Assembly (NCBI RefSeq): GCF_027257975.1 | Contig: NZ_JANZKX010000003.1 | Location: forward strand, 124,001-188,000 | Direction: 5' to 3' | DNA: 64,000 nucleotides | Source of the DNA: Pelomonas sp. BJYL3 | Lineage (GTDB): Bacteria; Pseudomonadota; Gammaproteobacteria; Burkholderiales; Burkholderiaceae_C | Shown: in pieces, positions 1 to 9,899 of the stretch | Layout: the number at the start of each line of letters is the position of its first letter | How positions within the stretch are numbered: position 1 is the stretch's first letter | The notes under the pieces: model-generated | Told to the model about the DNA's origin: nothing | Database searches by the model: none | Seen by the model: the letters and a program-made list of their open reading frames with translations, nothing else | Position numbers and translations under genes: made by a program

Positions 1-2
1 AC

Positions 3-878
3 AAGAACAAGCTGACCGCCCGCAATTTCCCCTCGGCCAAGGACGAAGCCCGCCTGGCCCAGGCGCGCCCGACGCCGGACTACGACGGACCCAACAGCGC
101 CTACCGCCTGGCCTTCACCGACGACGACTTCATGCTGCGCGAGGAGCTGCGGCCGGTGCGCATGCAGCTGGAGCTGCTCAAGCCCGAGCTGGTGCAGCAG
201 GAGCAGGGCATCAAGGCCACGATCGTGATGTTCGGCAGCGCCCGCATCCCGGACCAGGCCAGCGCCGAGATCCGCGTGGCCGAGGCCCAGGCCCTGGGCG
301 ATGCCGCCACGCTCAAGCGCGCGCAGATGCAGCTGCAGATGAGCCGCTACTACGAGGAGGCGCGCCGCTTCGCCGGCATCGTCACCCGCGAGAGCATCGA
401 CCGCGGCAACCCCATCTACGTGGTGACGGGCGGCGGCCCCGGCATCATGGAGGCGGGCAACCGCGGCGCCCATGAGGTGGGCGGCAAGAGCATCGGCCTG
501 AACATCGTGCTGCCGCACGAGCAGCACCCCAACCCCTACATCACGCCGGAGCTGTGCTTCCGCTTCCACTACTTCGCGCTGCGCAAGATGCACTTCCTGA
601 TGCGCTCGGTGGCGCTGGTGTGCTTCCCCGGCGGCTTCGGCACCCTCGATGAACTCTTCGAGGCCCTCACCCTGATCCAGACGGGCAAGTGCCGCCGCCG
701 GCCCATCCTGATGTTCGGGCGCGATTTCTGGTCGCGCCTGATCAACTTCGAGCTGCTGATCGAGACCGGCATGATCAGCCCGGGCGACGAGCAGCTCTTC
801 CACTTCGTCGATTCCGCCGAGGAGGCCTGGGCCTTGCTCGAGTCGGAGTACGACCTGACCCAGACCCCCCACGACTGA
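3..878 (+). CDS. LOG-family nucleotide 5'-monophosphate nucleosidase, 5' end outside window
   Basis: This is a Rossmann-fold protein of the TIGR00730/LOG family, whose members hydrolyse nucleoside 5'-monophosphates, including cytokinin ribotides, to free base and ribose phosphate. The reading frame is open from base 3, so the true start lies to the left. An internal ATG at 132 is not the likely start, because the upstream residues look like normal family sequence. Seen directly: the nucleotide-site motif GGGPGIMEAGNRG and the family signature PGGFGTLDE, which carries the catalytic Glu region. A hydrophilic N-terminal extension before the Rossmann core is typical of the longer proteobacterial subtype. 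It ends 19 bases before arginase and may be cotranscribed with it. The family is secure; the physiological substrate is not known. Confidence 0.88.
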   Translation, partial: KNKLTARNFPSAKDEARLAQARPTPDYDGPNSAYRLAFTDDDFMLREELRPVRMQLELLKPELVQQEQGIKATIVMFGSARIPDQASAEIRVAEAQALGDAATLKRAQMQLQMSRYYEEARRFAGIVTRESIDRGNPIYVVTGGGPGIMEAGNRGAHEVGGKSIGLNIVLPHEQHPNPYITPELCFRFHYFALRKMHFLMRSVALVCFPGGFGTLDELFEALTLIQTGKCRRRPILMFGRDFWSRLINFELLIETGMISPGDEQLFHFVDSAEEAWALLESEYDLTQTPHD

Positions 879-897
879 ACCCCCTGAAGAGGATGCC

Positions 898-1827
898 ATG
901 ACCACACTGCGCAACGTCTCCCTCATTGGCGCGCCGACCGACATCGGCGCCGGCGCCCGCGGCGCCAGCATGGGCCCGGAGGCCCTGCGCGTGGCCAACC
1001 TCGGCCCCACCCTGGAGGGCCACGGCGTCAGCGTGGTGGACCGTGGCAATCTCAGCGGCCCCTACAACCCCTGGCAACCGCCTGTTGACGGTTACCGCCA
1101 CCTGCCGGAGGTGGCCGCCTGGAACCGCGCCGTGCACGACGCCGTCTATGCCGAGCTGAAGCTGGGCCGCATGCCCATCCTGCTGGGCGGCGACCACTGC
1201 CTGGGCCTGGGCTCCATCAGCGCCGTGGCGCGGCACTGCAAGGAACAGGGCAAGAAGCTGCGCGTGCTGTGGCTGGACGCCCATGCCGACTTCAACACCA
1301 GCGAGCTGACCCCCAGCGGCAACATCCACGGCATGCCCGTGGCCTGCCTGGCGGGCTTCGGTCCCAAGGAGCTGATCGAGATCGGCGGCTTCAGCAAGGA
1401 GCATCCGGCCATCAGCCCCAAGTGGGTGCGCCAGATCGGCATCCGCAGCGTGGACGCCGGCGAGAAGCGCTTCGTGCACGAGCAGGAACTCGAAGTCTTC
1501 GACATGCGCTACATCGACGAAATGGGCATGCGCCACACCATGGAGCTGGCCCTGGCCACCCTGGACGCCAACACCCACCTGCACGTCAGCTTCGACGTGG
1601 ACTTCCTGGACCCCTCCATCGCCCCCGGCGTGGGCACCACCGTGCCCGGCGGCCCCACGTACCGCGAGGCCCAGCTGTGCATGGAGATGATCGCCGACAC
1701 CGGCCGCCTCGCCTCCCTGGACGTGATGGAACTCAACCCCGCCCTGGACGAGAAGAACCGCACCGCCACGCTGGCGGTGGATCTGATCGAGTCGCTGTTC
1801 GGCAAGTCGACGCTGATGCGCAAGTGA
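898..1827 (+). CDS. rocF: Arginase
   Basis: Arginase hydrolyses L-arginine to ornithine and urea in the cytosol. The protein has 309 residues, normal for the RocF type. The manganese-binding signatures of the ureohydrolase family are visible in order: GGDHCLGLGS, WLDAHADFNT, GNIHGMP and SFDVDFLDPS. A GAAGAGGA ribosome-binding site precedes the ATG at 898. No ornithine aminotransferase or urease gene is near, so the later steps must be encoded elsewhere. It lies just downstream of the LOG-family gene on the same strand and faces the DUF429 gene. A GGCGCC inverted repeat (1850-1855 and 1868-1873) lies between the convergent genes but has no T-run. Confidence 0.93.
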   Translation: MTTLRNVSLIGAPTDIGAGARGASMGPEALRVANLGPTLEGHGVSVVDRGNLSGPYNPWQPPVDGYRHLPEVAAWNRAVHDAVYAELKLGRMPILLGGDHCLGLGSISAVARHCKEQGKKLRVLWLDAHADFNTSELTPSGNIHGMPVACLAGFGPKELIEIGGFSKEHPAISPKWVRQIGIRSVDAGEKRFVHEQELEVFDMRYIDEMGMRHTMELALATLDANTHLHVSFDVDFLDPSIAPGVGTTVPGGPTYREAQLCMEMIADTGRLASLDVMELNPALDEKNRTATLAVDLIESLFGKSTLMRK

Positions 1828-1880
1828 TGCGGCGCATGCGCGCTCCTGTGGCGCCTCCGTATCAAGGGGCGCCCGTCTGA

Positions 1881-2711
1881 TCAGGCGCTGACGATCCAGC
1901 CCTCCACCGGGTCGATCACGGCCGGCAGCCCGTAGCCCGGCCGCTCGCTGGCCCAGGCCGCCTGCATGAGGCACAGCACTGCATCGAGGCTGTCGCCCGA
2001 GGCATCGTCGACCAGGGCCTCGCGCTGCGCATGGCTCAGCTTCAGGCGCAGGCCCAGGCGGCTGCGGCCCTGTTCCAGCGCTTCCACGAGGTCCTTGCGG
2101 GCGATGAGGCGCTCAGGCGTCTGACGGGCGGCATCGTCGCTCTTGTAGGAGCGCCGCTGGATCAGCTCGCGAGCCAGCAGGCCCGGATAGGCCTCCAGCG
2201 CCACGCGTTCGGGCCGCCCCTCGCAAAGCCCCGGCAGGGTGGCCTCGGCCGCGCGTAGCAGGGGCACGCCGGCATGCATCATCCAGGCCACCGGCGGGTT
2301 CACCCACTTCATGCTGGGCGAGGCGCCCGCGGGCCCGTCGCAGGCACGGTGCGCGAACTTGCCACCAGCCGGCCGTGGCGCCATGAAGGCCTGGAACTGC
2401 GCCCGCAGCCCGGGCCGCGACTGCGCACAGAAATGGTCCATCAGGGCCGGCCATTGACCGGGCCAGCCCAGGGCTTCCACCAGCTCGCGCGGCAGGCCGA
2501 AAGGCAGGTCGAAGCCGCCCAGCCAGGCCGGCAGCCCGCACAGGCGCTCGCGCACGGCGTCCAGGGTGAGGAAGCGCTCCAGGCCCGTCAGGCGCACGAC
2601 GGCGCCGCGCCGCTCACCCAGGGCCATCACCACCGGTTTGCGTCTACTGGGGCTGGAGGAGAAGTCAAGCCCCAGCAAAGGCGGGCTTTCAATTGTCAGG
2701 GGGCTCGGCAT
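1881..2711 (-). CDS. DUF429 domain-containing protein
   Basis: This 276-residue cytosolic protein has the look of the DUF429 family, an RNase H-like fold of unknown role. The N-terminal GLDFSSSPSRRKPV matches the metal-binding beta-strand motif of that fold. The ATG at 2711 (MPSPL) is preferred over an upstream ATG at 2756 because the conserved domain starts about 13 residues after it. It runs divergently from the S10 peptidase gene, leaving 47 bases for two promoters. No function is assigned; the family call rests on recalled similarity. Confidence 0.7.
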   Translation of the reverse strand: MPSPLTIESPPLLGLDFSSSPSRRKPVVMALGERRGAVVRLTGLERFLTLDAVRERLCGLPAWLGGFDLPFGLPRELVEALGWPGQWPALMDHFCAQSRPGLRAQFQAFMAPRPAGGKFAHRACDGPAGASPSMKWVNPPVAWMMHAGVPLLRAAEATLPGLCEGRPERVALEAYPGLLARELIQRRSYKSDDAARQTPERLIARKDLVEALEQGRSRLGLRLKLSHAQREALVDDASGDSLDAVLCLMQAAWASERPGYGLPAVIDPVEGWIVSA

Positions 2712-2758
2712 GCTCGCCACTTTATCGACATTGCGTAGACAGCGTAGAGGGAGCACGC

Positions 2759-4258
2759 ATGGTCAGTACCACCCCAACGCCTGCGGAGCCCCGCATGCAG
2801 CCGGCAACGGCGGACCGCCCGGAAGTGCTGGTCCAGACCCGTCACGAGATGCACCTGGGCGGCCGCCGCCTGGCCTACCAGGCCAGCGTCGGCTCGCTCA
2901 CCCTGCGCGAGCAAGGCCGCGGCGAGGACCCGGACAAGGCGCAAGACGACAAGGCCCAGGCCCAGCTCTTCTACATCGCCTACACGCTGGACGACAGCCC
3001 GGCCGCCCAGCGCCCCCTGACCTTCTGCTTCAACGGCGGTCCCGGCTCCAGCAGCGTCTGGCTGCATCTGGGTCTGCTGGGCCCGCGCCGCGTCAGCTGC
3101 GACGATATGGGCCATTCCGGCCGCCCGCCCTACGGTCTGTGCGACAACGAGGCCAGCTTGCTGCTGGAGTCGGACCTGGTCTTCATCGACCCCGTCGGCA
3201 CCGGCTTCTCGCGCATGAGTCCTGGCGAGAAGAACAGCGAGTTCCATGACTACCAGCGTGACCAGGACGCCGTGGCCGAGTTCATCCGGCTCTACCTCAG
3301 CCGCCATGGGCGCTGGGCCAGCCCCAAGTTCCTGATCGGCGAGAGCTACGGCACCACGCGGGCGGCCGGCCTGGCCCGCCTGCTGCAGGAGCGCCATGAC
3401 ATCGACCTCAACGGCCTGATGCTCATCTCCACCGCCCTGGACTACCAGACCCTGTCCTTCGACCACGGCAACGAGCTGCCCTACGCCCTCTTCCTGCCGG
3501 GCTACACGGCCGCCGCCTGGTACCACCAGGCGCTGGCACCGGCTCTGCAGCAGAAGCCCCTGCGCGAGGTGGTGGCCGAGGCGGAGCGTTTCGCCCTCGG
3601 TGACTACTGGACCGCGCTGATGCAGGGCAGCCGCCTGGGCGCGGCGCAGCGCGAGCGCGTGGCCGCCGAGCTGGCGCGGCTGACCGGCCTGAGCCCTGCC
3701 TTCGTGCAACGCTGCCAGCTGCGCATCGAGGACGGCCGCTTCTTCAAGGAGCTGCTGCGCGAGCGCGGGCTCACCGTGGGCCGCATCGACGCCCGCTTCA
3801 CCGGCCAGGACCGCGACGACGCCGGTGAGCACGCCGAAGAAGACCCCGGCATGAACAACCTCGCGGGGGCCTATGCCGTGGGCATCAACCGCCTGCTGCA
3901 CGAGCAACTGGGCTACCAGAGCGACGCGCCCTATCTCGTTCACGCACCGCTGTACAAGAACTGGGGCTGGAAGGGCTTCGAGAACCGCTACGTGGCCGCC
4001 GGCGAGTCCCTGCGCCGCGCGCTGCAGGCCAACCCGGCCATGCAGGTCTACGTGGCCAGCGGCTACTACGACCTGGCCACACCGCATGCGGCCGGTGACT
4101 ACAGCCTCTCCCACCTGGGCCTTCGCGAGGGGCTGCAGGCCAATGTGCGCGTCAGCTACTTCGAGGCCGGCCACATGATGTACATCGAGCGCAAGGGTCG
4201 CGAACGCATGGCCGGCGAGCTGAGGGATTTCGTTCGCACCGCCACAGGCAAGACCTGA
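2759..4258 (+). CDS. Serine carboxypeptidase-like S10 family peptidase
   Basis: This 499-residue alpha/beta-hydrolase belongs to peptidase family S10. The oxyanion-site motif FNGGPGSSS is near residue 90. The catalytic triad is visible: Ser196 in GESYGT, Asp438 in SGYYDLATP and His472 in GHMMY. S10 enzymes release C-terminal residues from peptides. There is no obvious signal peptide, so a cytosolic location is inferred. The ATG at 2759 was chosen over one at 2693 because AGAGGG stands just upstream and the earlier start overlaps the divergent DUF429 gene. The last codons AAG-ACC-TGA fall inside a recurring 15-base motif (see 4248-4261). Confidence 0.88.
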   Translation: MVSTTPTPAEPRMQPATADRPEVLVQTRHEMHLGGRRLAYQASVGSLTLREQGRGEDPDKAQDDKAQAQLFYIAYTLDDSPAAQRPLTFCFNGGPGSSSVWLHLGLLGPRRVSCDDMGHSGRPPYGLCDNEASLLLESDLVFIDPVGTGFSRMSPGEKNSEFHDYQRDQDAVAEFIRLYLSRHGRWASPKFLIGESYGTTRAAGLARLLQERHDIDLNGLMLISTALDYQTLSFDHGNELPYALFLPGYTAAAWYHQALAPALQQKPLREVVAEAERFALGDYWTALMQGSRLGAAQRERVAAELARLTGLSPAFVQRCQLRIEDGRFFKELLRERGLTVGRIDARFTGQDRDDAGEHAEEDPGMNNLAGAYAVGINRLLHEQLGYQSDAPYLVHAPLYKNWGWKGFENRYVAAGESLRRALQANPAMQVYVASGYYDLATPHAAGDYSLSHLGLREGLQANVRVSYFEAGHMMYIERKGRERMAGELRDFVRTATGKT

Positions 4259-4261
4259 CCC
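4248..4261 (+). repeat. Copy of the GCAAGACCTGACCCC 3'-end motif
   Basis: Fourteen of the 15 motif bases are present and all match. The stop codon TGA of the S10 peptidase gene lies inside the motif (GC-AAG-ACC-TGA). A partly palindromic CGGCCG stretch follows. Orientation is the same as transcription, as for the other copies. Confidence 0.6.
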
Positions 4262-4292
4262 TCGGCCGGGAGCCGCGGGCAGCGGGCTGGCT

Positions 4293-5849
4293 TCAGGCCA
4301 GCTTGAAGACCGCCACCGTCTGCGCCAGTTCGTCGGCCTGGTGCTGCAGGCTCTGCGCCGCAGCGGCCGACTCTTCCACCAGGGCGGCGTTCTGCTGGGT
4401 CATCTGGTCCAGCTGCGAGATGGCCGTGCCGATCTGGTTGATGCCGCTGCTCTGCTCGGAGGTGGCGTGGCTGATCTCGTTGACGATGTGGCTGACACGT
4501 CCGATCGCCGCGGTGATCTCCTGCATGGTCTGCCCGGCATGGGCCACCAGGGCGGCGCCGGACTCCACGCTCTCGGTGCTGCTGGTGATCAGGGCCTTGA
4601 TCTCCTTGGCCGCCTCGGCGCTGCGCTGGGCCAGGTTGCGCACCTCGGCGGCCACCACCGCGAAGCCGCGGCCCTGCTCGCCGGCGCGCGCCGCCTCGAC
4701 GGCCGCATTGAGGGCCAGGATGTTGGTCTGGAAAGCAATGCCATCGATCACGGAGATGATGTCGCTGATCTTGCGCGACGAGGCGCTGATGCGGTCCATG
4801 GTGGCGACCACCTCGCCCACCACCGTGCCGCCGCGCTCGGCCACGGCCGAGGCCTCGCGGGCCAGTTCGTTGGCCTGGCGGGCGGAGTCGGCGTTGTGGC
4901 GCACGCTGGCGGTCAGCTGCTCCATGGCCGAGGCCGTCTCCTCCAGGTTGGAGGCCGCCTGCTCGGTGCGGTGGCTGAGGTCATGGCTGCCGGCCGCCAC
5001 TTCCTTGGAGGCGGTGGCAATGCTGTCGGTGGCGTTGCGCACGCCGGAGACCACGTCGCGGATGGCCTCCTGCATGCCCTGCACGCCGTGCATCATCTGG
5101 GCCGTCTCGTCGGCCCCGTGGACCCGGATGGGCTGGCTGAGGTCCTGGCGCGCAATGCGCTCGGTGGTGTCCACCGCCAGGCTCAGGGGCTCCAGGATGG
5201 AGCGGATGTTGAACAGCGTGTAGGTGCCGATCACCAGGATGCTCACCAGCATCACGCCGGTGAGGGCCAGGCGGATCTGCTTCTCCTCGCTGTCCAGGCG
5301 CGTGACTTCTTCCTCTCCATGCGCGTCCACCAGCTTGGTCATCTCGCCCAGCTGCTTGTCCAGCGCACGCACCGGGCCCTTGATGGGTTCGGTGGCGCGG
5401 TTGGCCGTGGCGGTGTCGGGGAACTCGCCCTTCTGGATGCGCTCGATGATGCCCTGGAAGCCCGTGCGGTACTCGGCCAGGGACTGGCGCATCTGCGCAG
5501 GCATCTTCTTCACGGCGGGGGCGATGTCCAGGCGCTCGATGGTGTCCAGGCCCTTGTTGACCTTGCCGAAGGTCTCCTCCCATTCGCCCCGGTACTTGGC
5601 AACGGCCTTGTCGTCGACCAGATTGATCAGCAGGTCCTTCTCGTAGCGCCGCAGGTTGCCGATGCCGGCGCGCACGCTGGCGAGCTGGGTCAGGGTCTCG
5701 ACATCGTTGCCAACGTAGTGCTTGAACTGGGCCTTGGCGCGGGACAGGCTCCACAGCCCGTTGCCGCCTATCACCAGCATGGCCAGTACGGCCAGGACCG
5801 CCAGCACATAGAGCCGGGTGCGAATCGTGTAGTTCCGGAGCGCGAGCAT
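4293..5849 (-). CDS. Methyl-accepting chemotaxis protein
   Basis: This 518-residue membrane chemoreceptor has a cytoplasmic tip [14 protein letters not shown] and then a first membrane segment (about residues 14-32). A periplasmic helical region of four-helix-bundle MCP type follows, then a second membrane segment near residues 195-215, a HAMP region, and a long coiled-coil signalling domain. The signalling hairpin is plain in the sequence: [20 protein letters not shown] followed by [12 protein letters not shown]. It would relay ligand binding through CheW to CheA. The ATG at 5849 is preceded by AAGGGGATT. There is no C-terminal NWETF-like pentapeptide; it ends VFKLA. The ligand is unknown; proximity to hut genes does not by itself indicate histidine. 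Confidence 0.9.
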   Translation of the reverse strand: MLALRNYTIRTRLYVLAVLAVLAMLVIGGNGLWSLSRAKAQFKHYVGNDVETLTQLASVRAGIGNLRRYEKDLLINLVDDKAVAKYRGEWEETFGKVNKGLDTIERLDIAPAVKKMPAQMRQSLAEYRTGFQGIIERIQKGEFPDTATANRATEPIKGPVRALDKQLGEMTKLVDAHGEEEVTRLDSEEKQIRLALTGVMLVSILVIGTYTLFNIRSILEPLSLAVDTTERIARQDLSQPIRVHGADETAQMMHGVQGMQEAIRDVVSGVRNATDSIATASKEVAAGSHDLSHRTEQAASNLEETASAMEQLTASVRHNADSARQANELAREASAVAERGGTVVGEVVATMDRISASSRKISDIISVIDGIAFQTNILALNAAVEAARAGEQGRGFAVVAAEVRNLAQRSAEAAKEIKALITSSTESVESGAALVAHAGQTMQEITAAIGRVSHIVNEISHATSEQSSGINQIGTAISQLDQMTQQNAALVEESAAAAQSLQHQADELAQTVAVFKLA

Positions 5850-5925
5850 GGAATCCCCTTCACGAACATGGGCTTGGCAAGCGTAGCCGCCGTGCAAGGG
5901 GCTTACAAGCGCCCAGCCCGATTAA

Positions 5926-5940
5926 GGGGTCACGTCTTGC
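5926..5940 (-). repeat. Copy of the GCAAGACCTGACCCC 3'-end motif, one mismatch
   Basis: Read in the direction of hutF, this is GCAAGACGTGACCCC, one change from the common form. It contains the hutF stop codon in the same phase (AAG-ACG-TGA), giving the protein the ending KT. Confidence 0.55.
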
Positions 5941-7312
5941 GCCACAGTGCCTCCATCGCAACAGCGAAGCGGCTGGAGATGTCCGCCTGCCGCTCGTGAC
6001 GCCCCTGGACCAGGCGCGGCTGCCCGGCCACATGGACCGAGCGCAGCACCTCGCCCTGGCTGGCGAAGACCAGGCCGTCCAGCATGGCCGACGAGGGCAG
6101 GCCCAGCAGCCCGGAAGCTGCCGGATCCAGCTCCAGGAAGTCGGCCCGCGCCCCCACCTCCAGGCCCCATTGCCGCAGGCCGGCCGGTGCGGCGCTGCCG
6201 CGGCGCACGGCCTCGAACAGGCGGGCCGCGGTGGCGGGTTGCGTGCCGGGCTGCGCCGCGACATTGCGCTGCTGCAGGCCCAGGCGCTGGCCGTACTCCA
6301 GCCAGCGCAGCTCCTCGACCCAGCCGCGGCCGACGTGGCTGTCCGAGCCCAGGCTCAGGGGCACTCCCGCGGCCAGCCAGCCGCGCAGATCGCAGAGGCC
6401 GTCGCCCAGATTGGCCTCGGTCGTGGGGCAGATCACCGCGCTGGCGCCGCTGGCTGCCACGGCGGCGATCTCCTCCGGCGTGCTGTGCGTCGCGTGCACC
6501 AGGTGCCAGCGCGCATCGGGCCGGAAGTCCTCGCAGAGGTAGGCCATCGGTCGGCGGCCGGTGGCGGCCAGGCAGTCGCGCACCTCGGCCTGCTGCTCGC
6601 TGATGTGGATGTGGATGGGGATGTCCGCATCGCCCAGCAGCGCCTGCAGCGCGCGGATGTCTTCGGCGTGAGCCGCACGCAGCGAGTGCAGGGCGACGCC
6701 GGCATTCAGCAGCGGCCGGCCGGCGGCGTTGAGGCGCTGGCTGGCCTGCCAGACCCAGGCGGCATCGGTGCGGAAACGGCGCTGGTCCTCGCGCAGCGCG
6801 GGCTGGGCGAAGCCGGCATGGGCATAGAGGACCGGCAGCATCGTCAGGCCCAGGCCGGCCTCCTCGGCCGCATCGGCCAGGGCCCAGCTCATGGACAGCG
6901 CGTCCGGGTAGGCGCTGCCGTCTTCCTGGTGCTGCAGGTAGTGGAACTCGCAGACCTGGGTGTAGCCGCCGCGCAGCAGCTCCAGGTAGAGCTGGGCCGC
7001 GATGGCCTGCAGCTGCGCGGGCGTGGTGCGCAGGGCGACGCCGTACATGCGGTCGCGCCAGGACCAGAAGTCGTCGCTGTCGCTGTCACGCTGCTCGGCC
7101 AGGCCCGCGAAGGCGCGCTGGAAGGCGTGGCTGTGGGCATCGACCAGGCTGGGCAGCACGGGGCCCTGCAGCCGCGTGGCATCGGGCGGGCAGGCCTGGC
7201 CGGCCTCGATGGCGGCCCAGTGCCCGCGGGCATCGACGCTCAGCAGCACATCGGCCTGCCAGCGGCCGTCGACCCAGGCCTGCTGCGCGAAGAAGCGGGG
7301 AGCGGCGCTCAT
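5930..7312 (-). CDS. hutF: Formimidoylglutamate deiminase
   Basis: HutF, 460 residues, deaminates N-formimidoyl-L-glutamate to N-formyl-L-glutamate and ammonia, the fourth step of the five-step histidine pathway. It is an amidohydrolase-superfamily metalloenzyme. Visible signatures are the metal-site SLVDAHSHAFQRA near residue 60, HIHISEQQAEV, LVHATHSTPEE, and the C-terminal metal Asp region SLGSDSHVGR. The ATG at 7312 (MSAAPRF) overlaps the hutG stop in ATGA, which settles the start. The presence of HutF with HutG shows this organism uses the formylglutamate branch rather than direct formiminoglutamase. It is the last gene of hutCDIGF. Confidence 0.93.
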   Translation of the reverse strand: MSAAPRFFAQQAWVDGRWQADVLLSVDARGHWAAIEAGQACPPDATRLQGPVLPSLVDAHSHAFQRAFAGLAEQRDSDSDDFWSWRDRMYGVALRTTPAQLQAIAAQLYLELLRGGYTQVCEFHYLQHQEDGSAYPDALSMSWALADAAEEAGLGLTMLPVLYAHAGFAQPALREDQRRFRTDAAWVWQASQRLNAAGRPLLNAGVALHSLRAAHAEDIRALQALLGDADIPIHIHISEQQAEVRDCLAATGRRPMAYLCEDFRPDARWHLVHATHSTPEEIAAVAASGASAVICPTTEANLGDGLCDLRGWLAAGVPLSLGSDSHVGRGWVEELRWLEYGQRLGLQQRNVAAQPGTQPATAARLFEAVRRGSAAPAGLRQWGLEVGARADFLELDPAASGLLGLPSSAMLDGLVFASQGEVLRSVHVAGQPRLVQGRHERQADISSRFAVAMEALWRKT

Positions 7313-8109
7313 GCGGCGGGCTTCCATTGCAGATAGGTCGACAGCAGCTCGCGCAGCAGCGGCTGCACGCGCGCCGCCAGGGCCGGCTCGTAGGCATAGG
7401 GCGCGGTCTCGTTCATGTAGCAGCTCTGGCACATCTCCAGCTGCACGGCGTGCCAGCCATTGGCCGGCTGGCCGTAGTGGCGGGTGATGAAGCCCCCCTT
7501 GAAGCGGCCGTTCACCACCTGGGTGTAGTCCTGCTGGGCGGCCTGCACGGCGCCAAGGCTTTGCGTGATCGCGGGATCGCAGCTCCTGCCCTCGGCCGTG
7601 CCCAGGTTGAGGTCGGGCAGCTTGCCTTCGAAGAGCCAGGGCAGCTCGGAGCGGATGCTGTGCGCATCGAACAGCAGGGCATGGCCGTACAGGCTCTTGA
7701 CCCGGTTCATCTCGGCCGTCAGGGCGCGGTGGTAGGGCAGCCAATAGCGCTGGCGGCGGCGGTCCTTCTCCGCTTCATCGGGTGCCTGGCCGTCCTGGTA
7801 GAGCGGCTCGCCGGTGAAGAAGCGCGTGGGGCACAGCTCGGTGTTGGAGGCCCCGGGGTACATGGGCGTGTCCTCGGGCGGACGGTTGAGGTCGATCAGG
7901 TAGCGCGAGTACCGCGGCACGATGAGGCTGGCGCCCAGCTCCTCGGCGATGGCGCCGTAGAGCTGCTCCAGGTGCCAGTCGGTGTCCTCGCTGGCCAGGG
8001 CGCGCGGCACGTAGCGATGCTGCTGGTCCTCGGGGATCTCGTGCCCCACGTGGGGCATGGAGATGATCAAGGGCGTGCGGCCTTGCCGCAGTCGGAAGGG
8101 TGCAGTCAT
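7309..8109 (-). CDS. hutG: N-formylglutamate deformylase
   Basis: HutG, 266 residues, hydrolyses N-formyl-L-glutamate to glutamate and formate, the last step of histidine breakdown. It matches the N-formylglutamate amidohydrolase family: the N-terminal TPLIISMPHVGHEIP, DLNRPPED, the metal-binding LFDAHSIRSELPWLFEG and GGFITRHYGQP. It starts 21 bases after the hutI stop and overlaps hutF by four bases (ATGA), so both are likely translated from the same mRNA. The length is usual for the family. Confidence 0.93.
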   Translation of the reverse strand: MTAPFRLRQGRTPLIISMPHVGHEIPEDQQHRYVPRALASEDTDWHLEQLYGAIAEELGASLIVPRYSRYLIDLNRPPEDTPMYPGASNTELCPTRFFTGEPLYQDGQAPDEAEKDRRRQRYWLPYHRALTAEMNRVKSLYGHALLFDAHSIRSELPWLFEGKLPDLNLGTAEGRSCDPAITQSLGAVQAAQQDYTQVVNGRFKGGFITRHYGQPANGWHAVQLEMCQSCYMNETAPYAYEPALAARVQPLLRELLSTYLQWKPAA

Positions 8110-8130
8110 GGAGGGCTCTTCGGAAGACGA

Positions 8131-9345
8131 TCAGCCGCGCGGCACGCCGCCACGCACGGTGAGGCGCAGCGGGTTGCGGCCGAAGAAATAGGACAGCTCG
8201 TTCGGGTGATCGATGTCCCACAGGCAGAAGTCGGCCCGCTGGCCGGCCTGCAGCTGGCCGCGGTCCCGCAGGCCCAGGGCGCGCGCCGCGTTCACGGTGA
8301 CGCCGCGCAGCGCTTCCTCGGGCGTCAGCCGGAACTGCGTGCAGGCCATGTTGAGCATCAGCAGCAGCGACAGCGTGGGCGAGGTGCCTGGGTTGTGGTC
8401 GGTGGACACGGCCATGGGCACGCCCGCCTCGCGCAGCGCGGCGACGGGCGGGAGCTGGGTCTCGCGCAGGAAGTAGTAGGCGCCGGGCAGCAGCACGGCC
8501 ACGGTGCCGCTGGCCTTCATCGCGGCGATGCCGGCCTCGGACAGGTGCTCCAGGTGATCGCAGGACAGCGCGCCGAACTCGCAGGCCAGCTGGGTGCCGC
8601 CCTGGTCCGAGAGCTGCTCGGCATGCAGCTTCACCGGCAGGCCCAGGGCCTTGGCCGTCTCAAACACGCGCCGGGTCTGGGCCGGCGTGAAGCCGATGCC
8701 CTCGCAAAACGCGTCCACCGCATCGACCAGGCCCTCGCGCTTGAGCTTGGGCATCCAGTCGCAGACGGCCTGGATGTAGTCGTCCGCCCGGCCCTGGAAT
8801 TCCAGCGGGATGGCGTGGGCGCCGAGGTAGGTGGTGCGCACGTCCAGGCCCAGCTCGGCCAGACGGCGGGCCACGCGCAGCATCTTGGCTTCCGCGGCCT
8901 GCGAGAGGCCGTAGCCGGACTTGACCTCCAGCGTGGTCACGCCCTCGGCCATCAGCGCCAGCGCGCGGTGCGCGGCCTGGGCGTAGAGCTGGTGCTCGCT
9001 GGCCTCGCGCGTGGCGGTGACGGAGGAGCGGATGCCGCCGCCGGCCCGCGCGATCTCCTCGTAGCTCGCTCCCTTCAAGCGCAACTCGAATTCATGCGCC
9101 CGCTGACCGCCGTAGACCAGGTGGGTGTGGCAGTCGATCAGGCCCGGCGTGACGACGGCGCCGGCCATGTCATGGACCTGGTCCGCCGTGTTGGCGAGGT
9201 CGTCCGGCAGATCGGCGCGCGCGCCGACCCACAGCAGGCGGCCGTCCTGGGACAGCATGGCGCCGTCCTCGATCCAGCCCCATTCCGTGCCGTCATCGGC
9301 CATCGTGGCCAGGCGGCCCTGGGTCCACAGCGTGGTCTTGCTCAT
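8131..9345 (-). CDS. hutI: Imidazolonepropionase
   Basis: HutI, 404 residues, hydrolyses 4-imidazolone-5-propanoate to N-formimidoyl-L-glutamate, the third step of the pathway. It is a cytosolic zinc or iron amidohydrolase. Seen: [20 protein letters not shown] with the HxH metal pair, [20 protein letters not shown], and [10 protein letters not shown] carrying the metal-binding Asp. The ATG at 9345 (MSKTTLW) was chosen because it overlaps the hutD stop in ATGA; an ATG at 9369 would lengthen the overlap. It is the middle gene of hutCDIGF. Confidence 0.95.
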   Translation of the reverse strand: MSKTTLWTQGRLATMADDGTEWGWIEDGAMLSQDGRLLWVGARADLPDDLANTADQVHDMAGAVVTPGLIDCHTHLVYGGQRAHEFELRLKGASYEEIARAGGGIRSSVTATREASEHQLYAQAAHRALALMAEGVTTLEVKSGYGLSQAAEAKMLRVARRLAELGLDVRTTYLGAHAIPLEFQGRADDYIQAVCDWMPKLKREGLVDAVDAFCEGIGFTPAQTRRVFETAKALGLPVKLHAEQLSDQGGTQLACEFGALSCDHLEHLSEAGIAAMKASGTVAVLLPGAYYFLRETQLPPVAALREAGVPMAVSTDHNPGTSPTLSLLLMLNMACTQFRLTPEEALRGVTVNAARALGLRDRGQLQAGQRADFCLWDIDHPNELSYFFGRNPLRLTVRGGVPRG

Positions 9346-9899
9346 GCCTCGTCGCTCCATTGCATCCACCAGGCCTGCGCCGCAGCGCGGCCTTCATCCT
9401 TGAACACGCAGCGCTGGGCCACGGGAGACTCGCACCAGGCCAGGCTCATGGGGCGCAGCGGCATCGCGCGGCCGCCGTGCTCCAACACGCCGCCCTGCCC
9501 GGTGAACAGGCCCACCCAGCGCCCGGCGGGCTCGAGCGCCTCGCTCGCCGGCGTCACGGTCATGCGCCCCTTGCCGCGGCGGTGCATGAGGTTGAAGTCG
9601 CGGGTGAGGCCGCCCAGCAGCGTGCAGTCGGGGCCCAGGGCGCCGTCGAAATGCAGGAGGTCGTCGCCCGGGCGCAGCTCGTAGTCGTAGAGGCAGACGC
9701 CCTCGCCGCGCAGCACGGCGAACCAGCGGTCCACGCCCTCGAACTTCGAGAAGGGGCCGTCGGCCTCGATGTCCGCCACGCTGAGGCGCAGGGTCCAGTC
9801 CGCGGCATGCGGCCAGGCCAACAGCTCGCGGGTCCAGCCGCCGTTGTTCTTCCAGCGCTGCGGGCTGACGTCGTCGGCGCAGAGGATGCTCCAGCTCAT
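9342..9899 (-). CDS. hutD: HutD family protein
   Basis: This 185-residue cupin-like protein of the HutD family is found in hut operons. In pseudomonads HutD was proposed to limit hut expression, possibly by binding a pathway intermediate; its exact chemistry is unsettled. Typical features are [15 protein letters not shown] near the N-terminus, [23 protein letters not shown], and DFNLMHRRG. It overlaps hutC upstream and hutI downstream by four bases each (ATGA), so it is translationally linked to both. Confidence 0.88.
   Translation of the reverse strand: MSWSILCADDVSPQRWKNNGGWTRELLAWPHAADWTLRLSVADIEADGPFSKFEGVDRWFAVLRGEGVCLYDYELRPGDDLLHFDGALGPDCTLLGGLTRDFNLMHRRGKGRMTVTPASEALEPAGRWVGLFTGQGGVLEHGGRAMPLRPMSLAWCESPVAQRCVFKDEGRAAAQAWWMQWSDEA

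Noticed and set aside
1850-1873. GGCGCC inverted repeat between rocF and the DUF429 gene as a terminator
   Set aside because: The loop is 12 bases long and no T-run follows on either strand.
2696-4174. Long antisense open frame over the S10 peptidase gene
   Set aside because: Its product is His/Gln/Gly/Val-rich without motifs. It is a by-product of GC-rich third codon positions in the sense gene. The same holds for the long antisense frames at 775-1974, 4341-5999, 10344-12446, 12492-14165, 24480-26516, 27666-29579, 29212-32376, 35014-36897 and 59338-62037.
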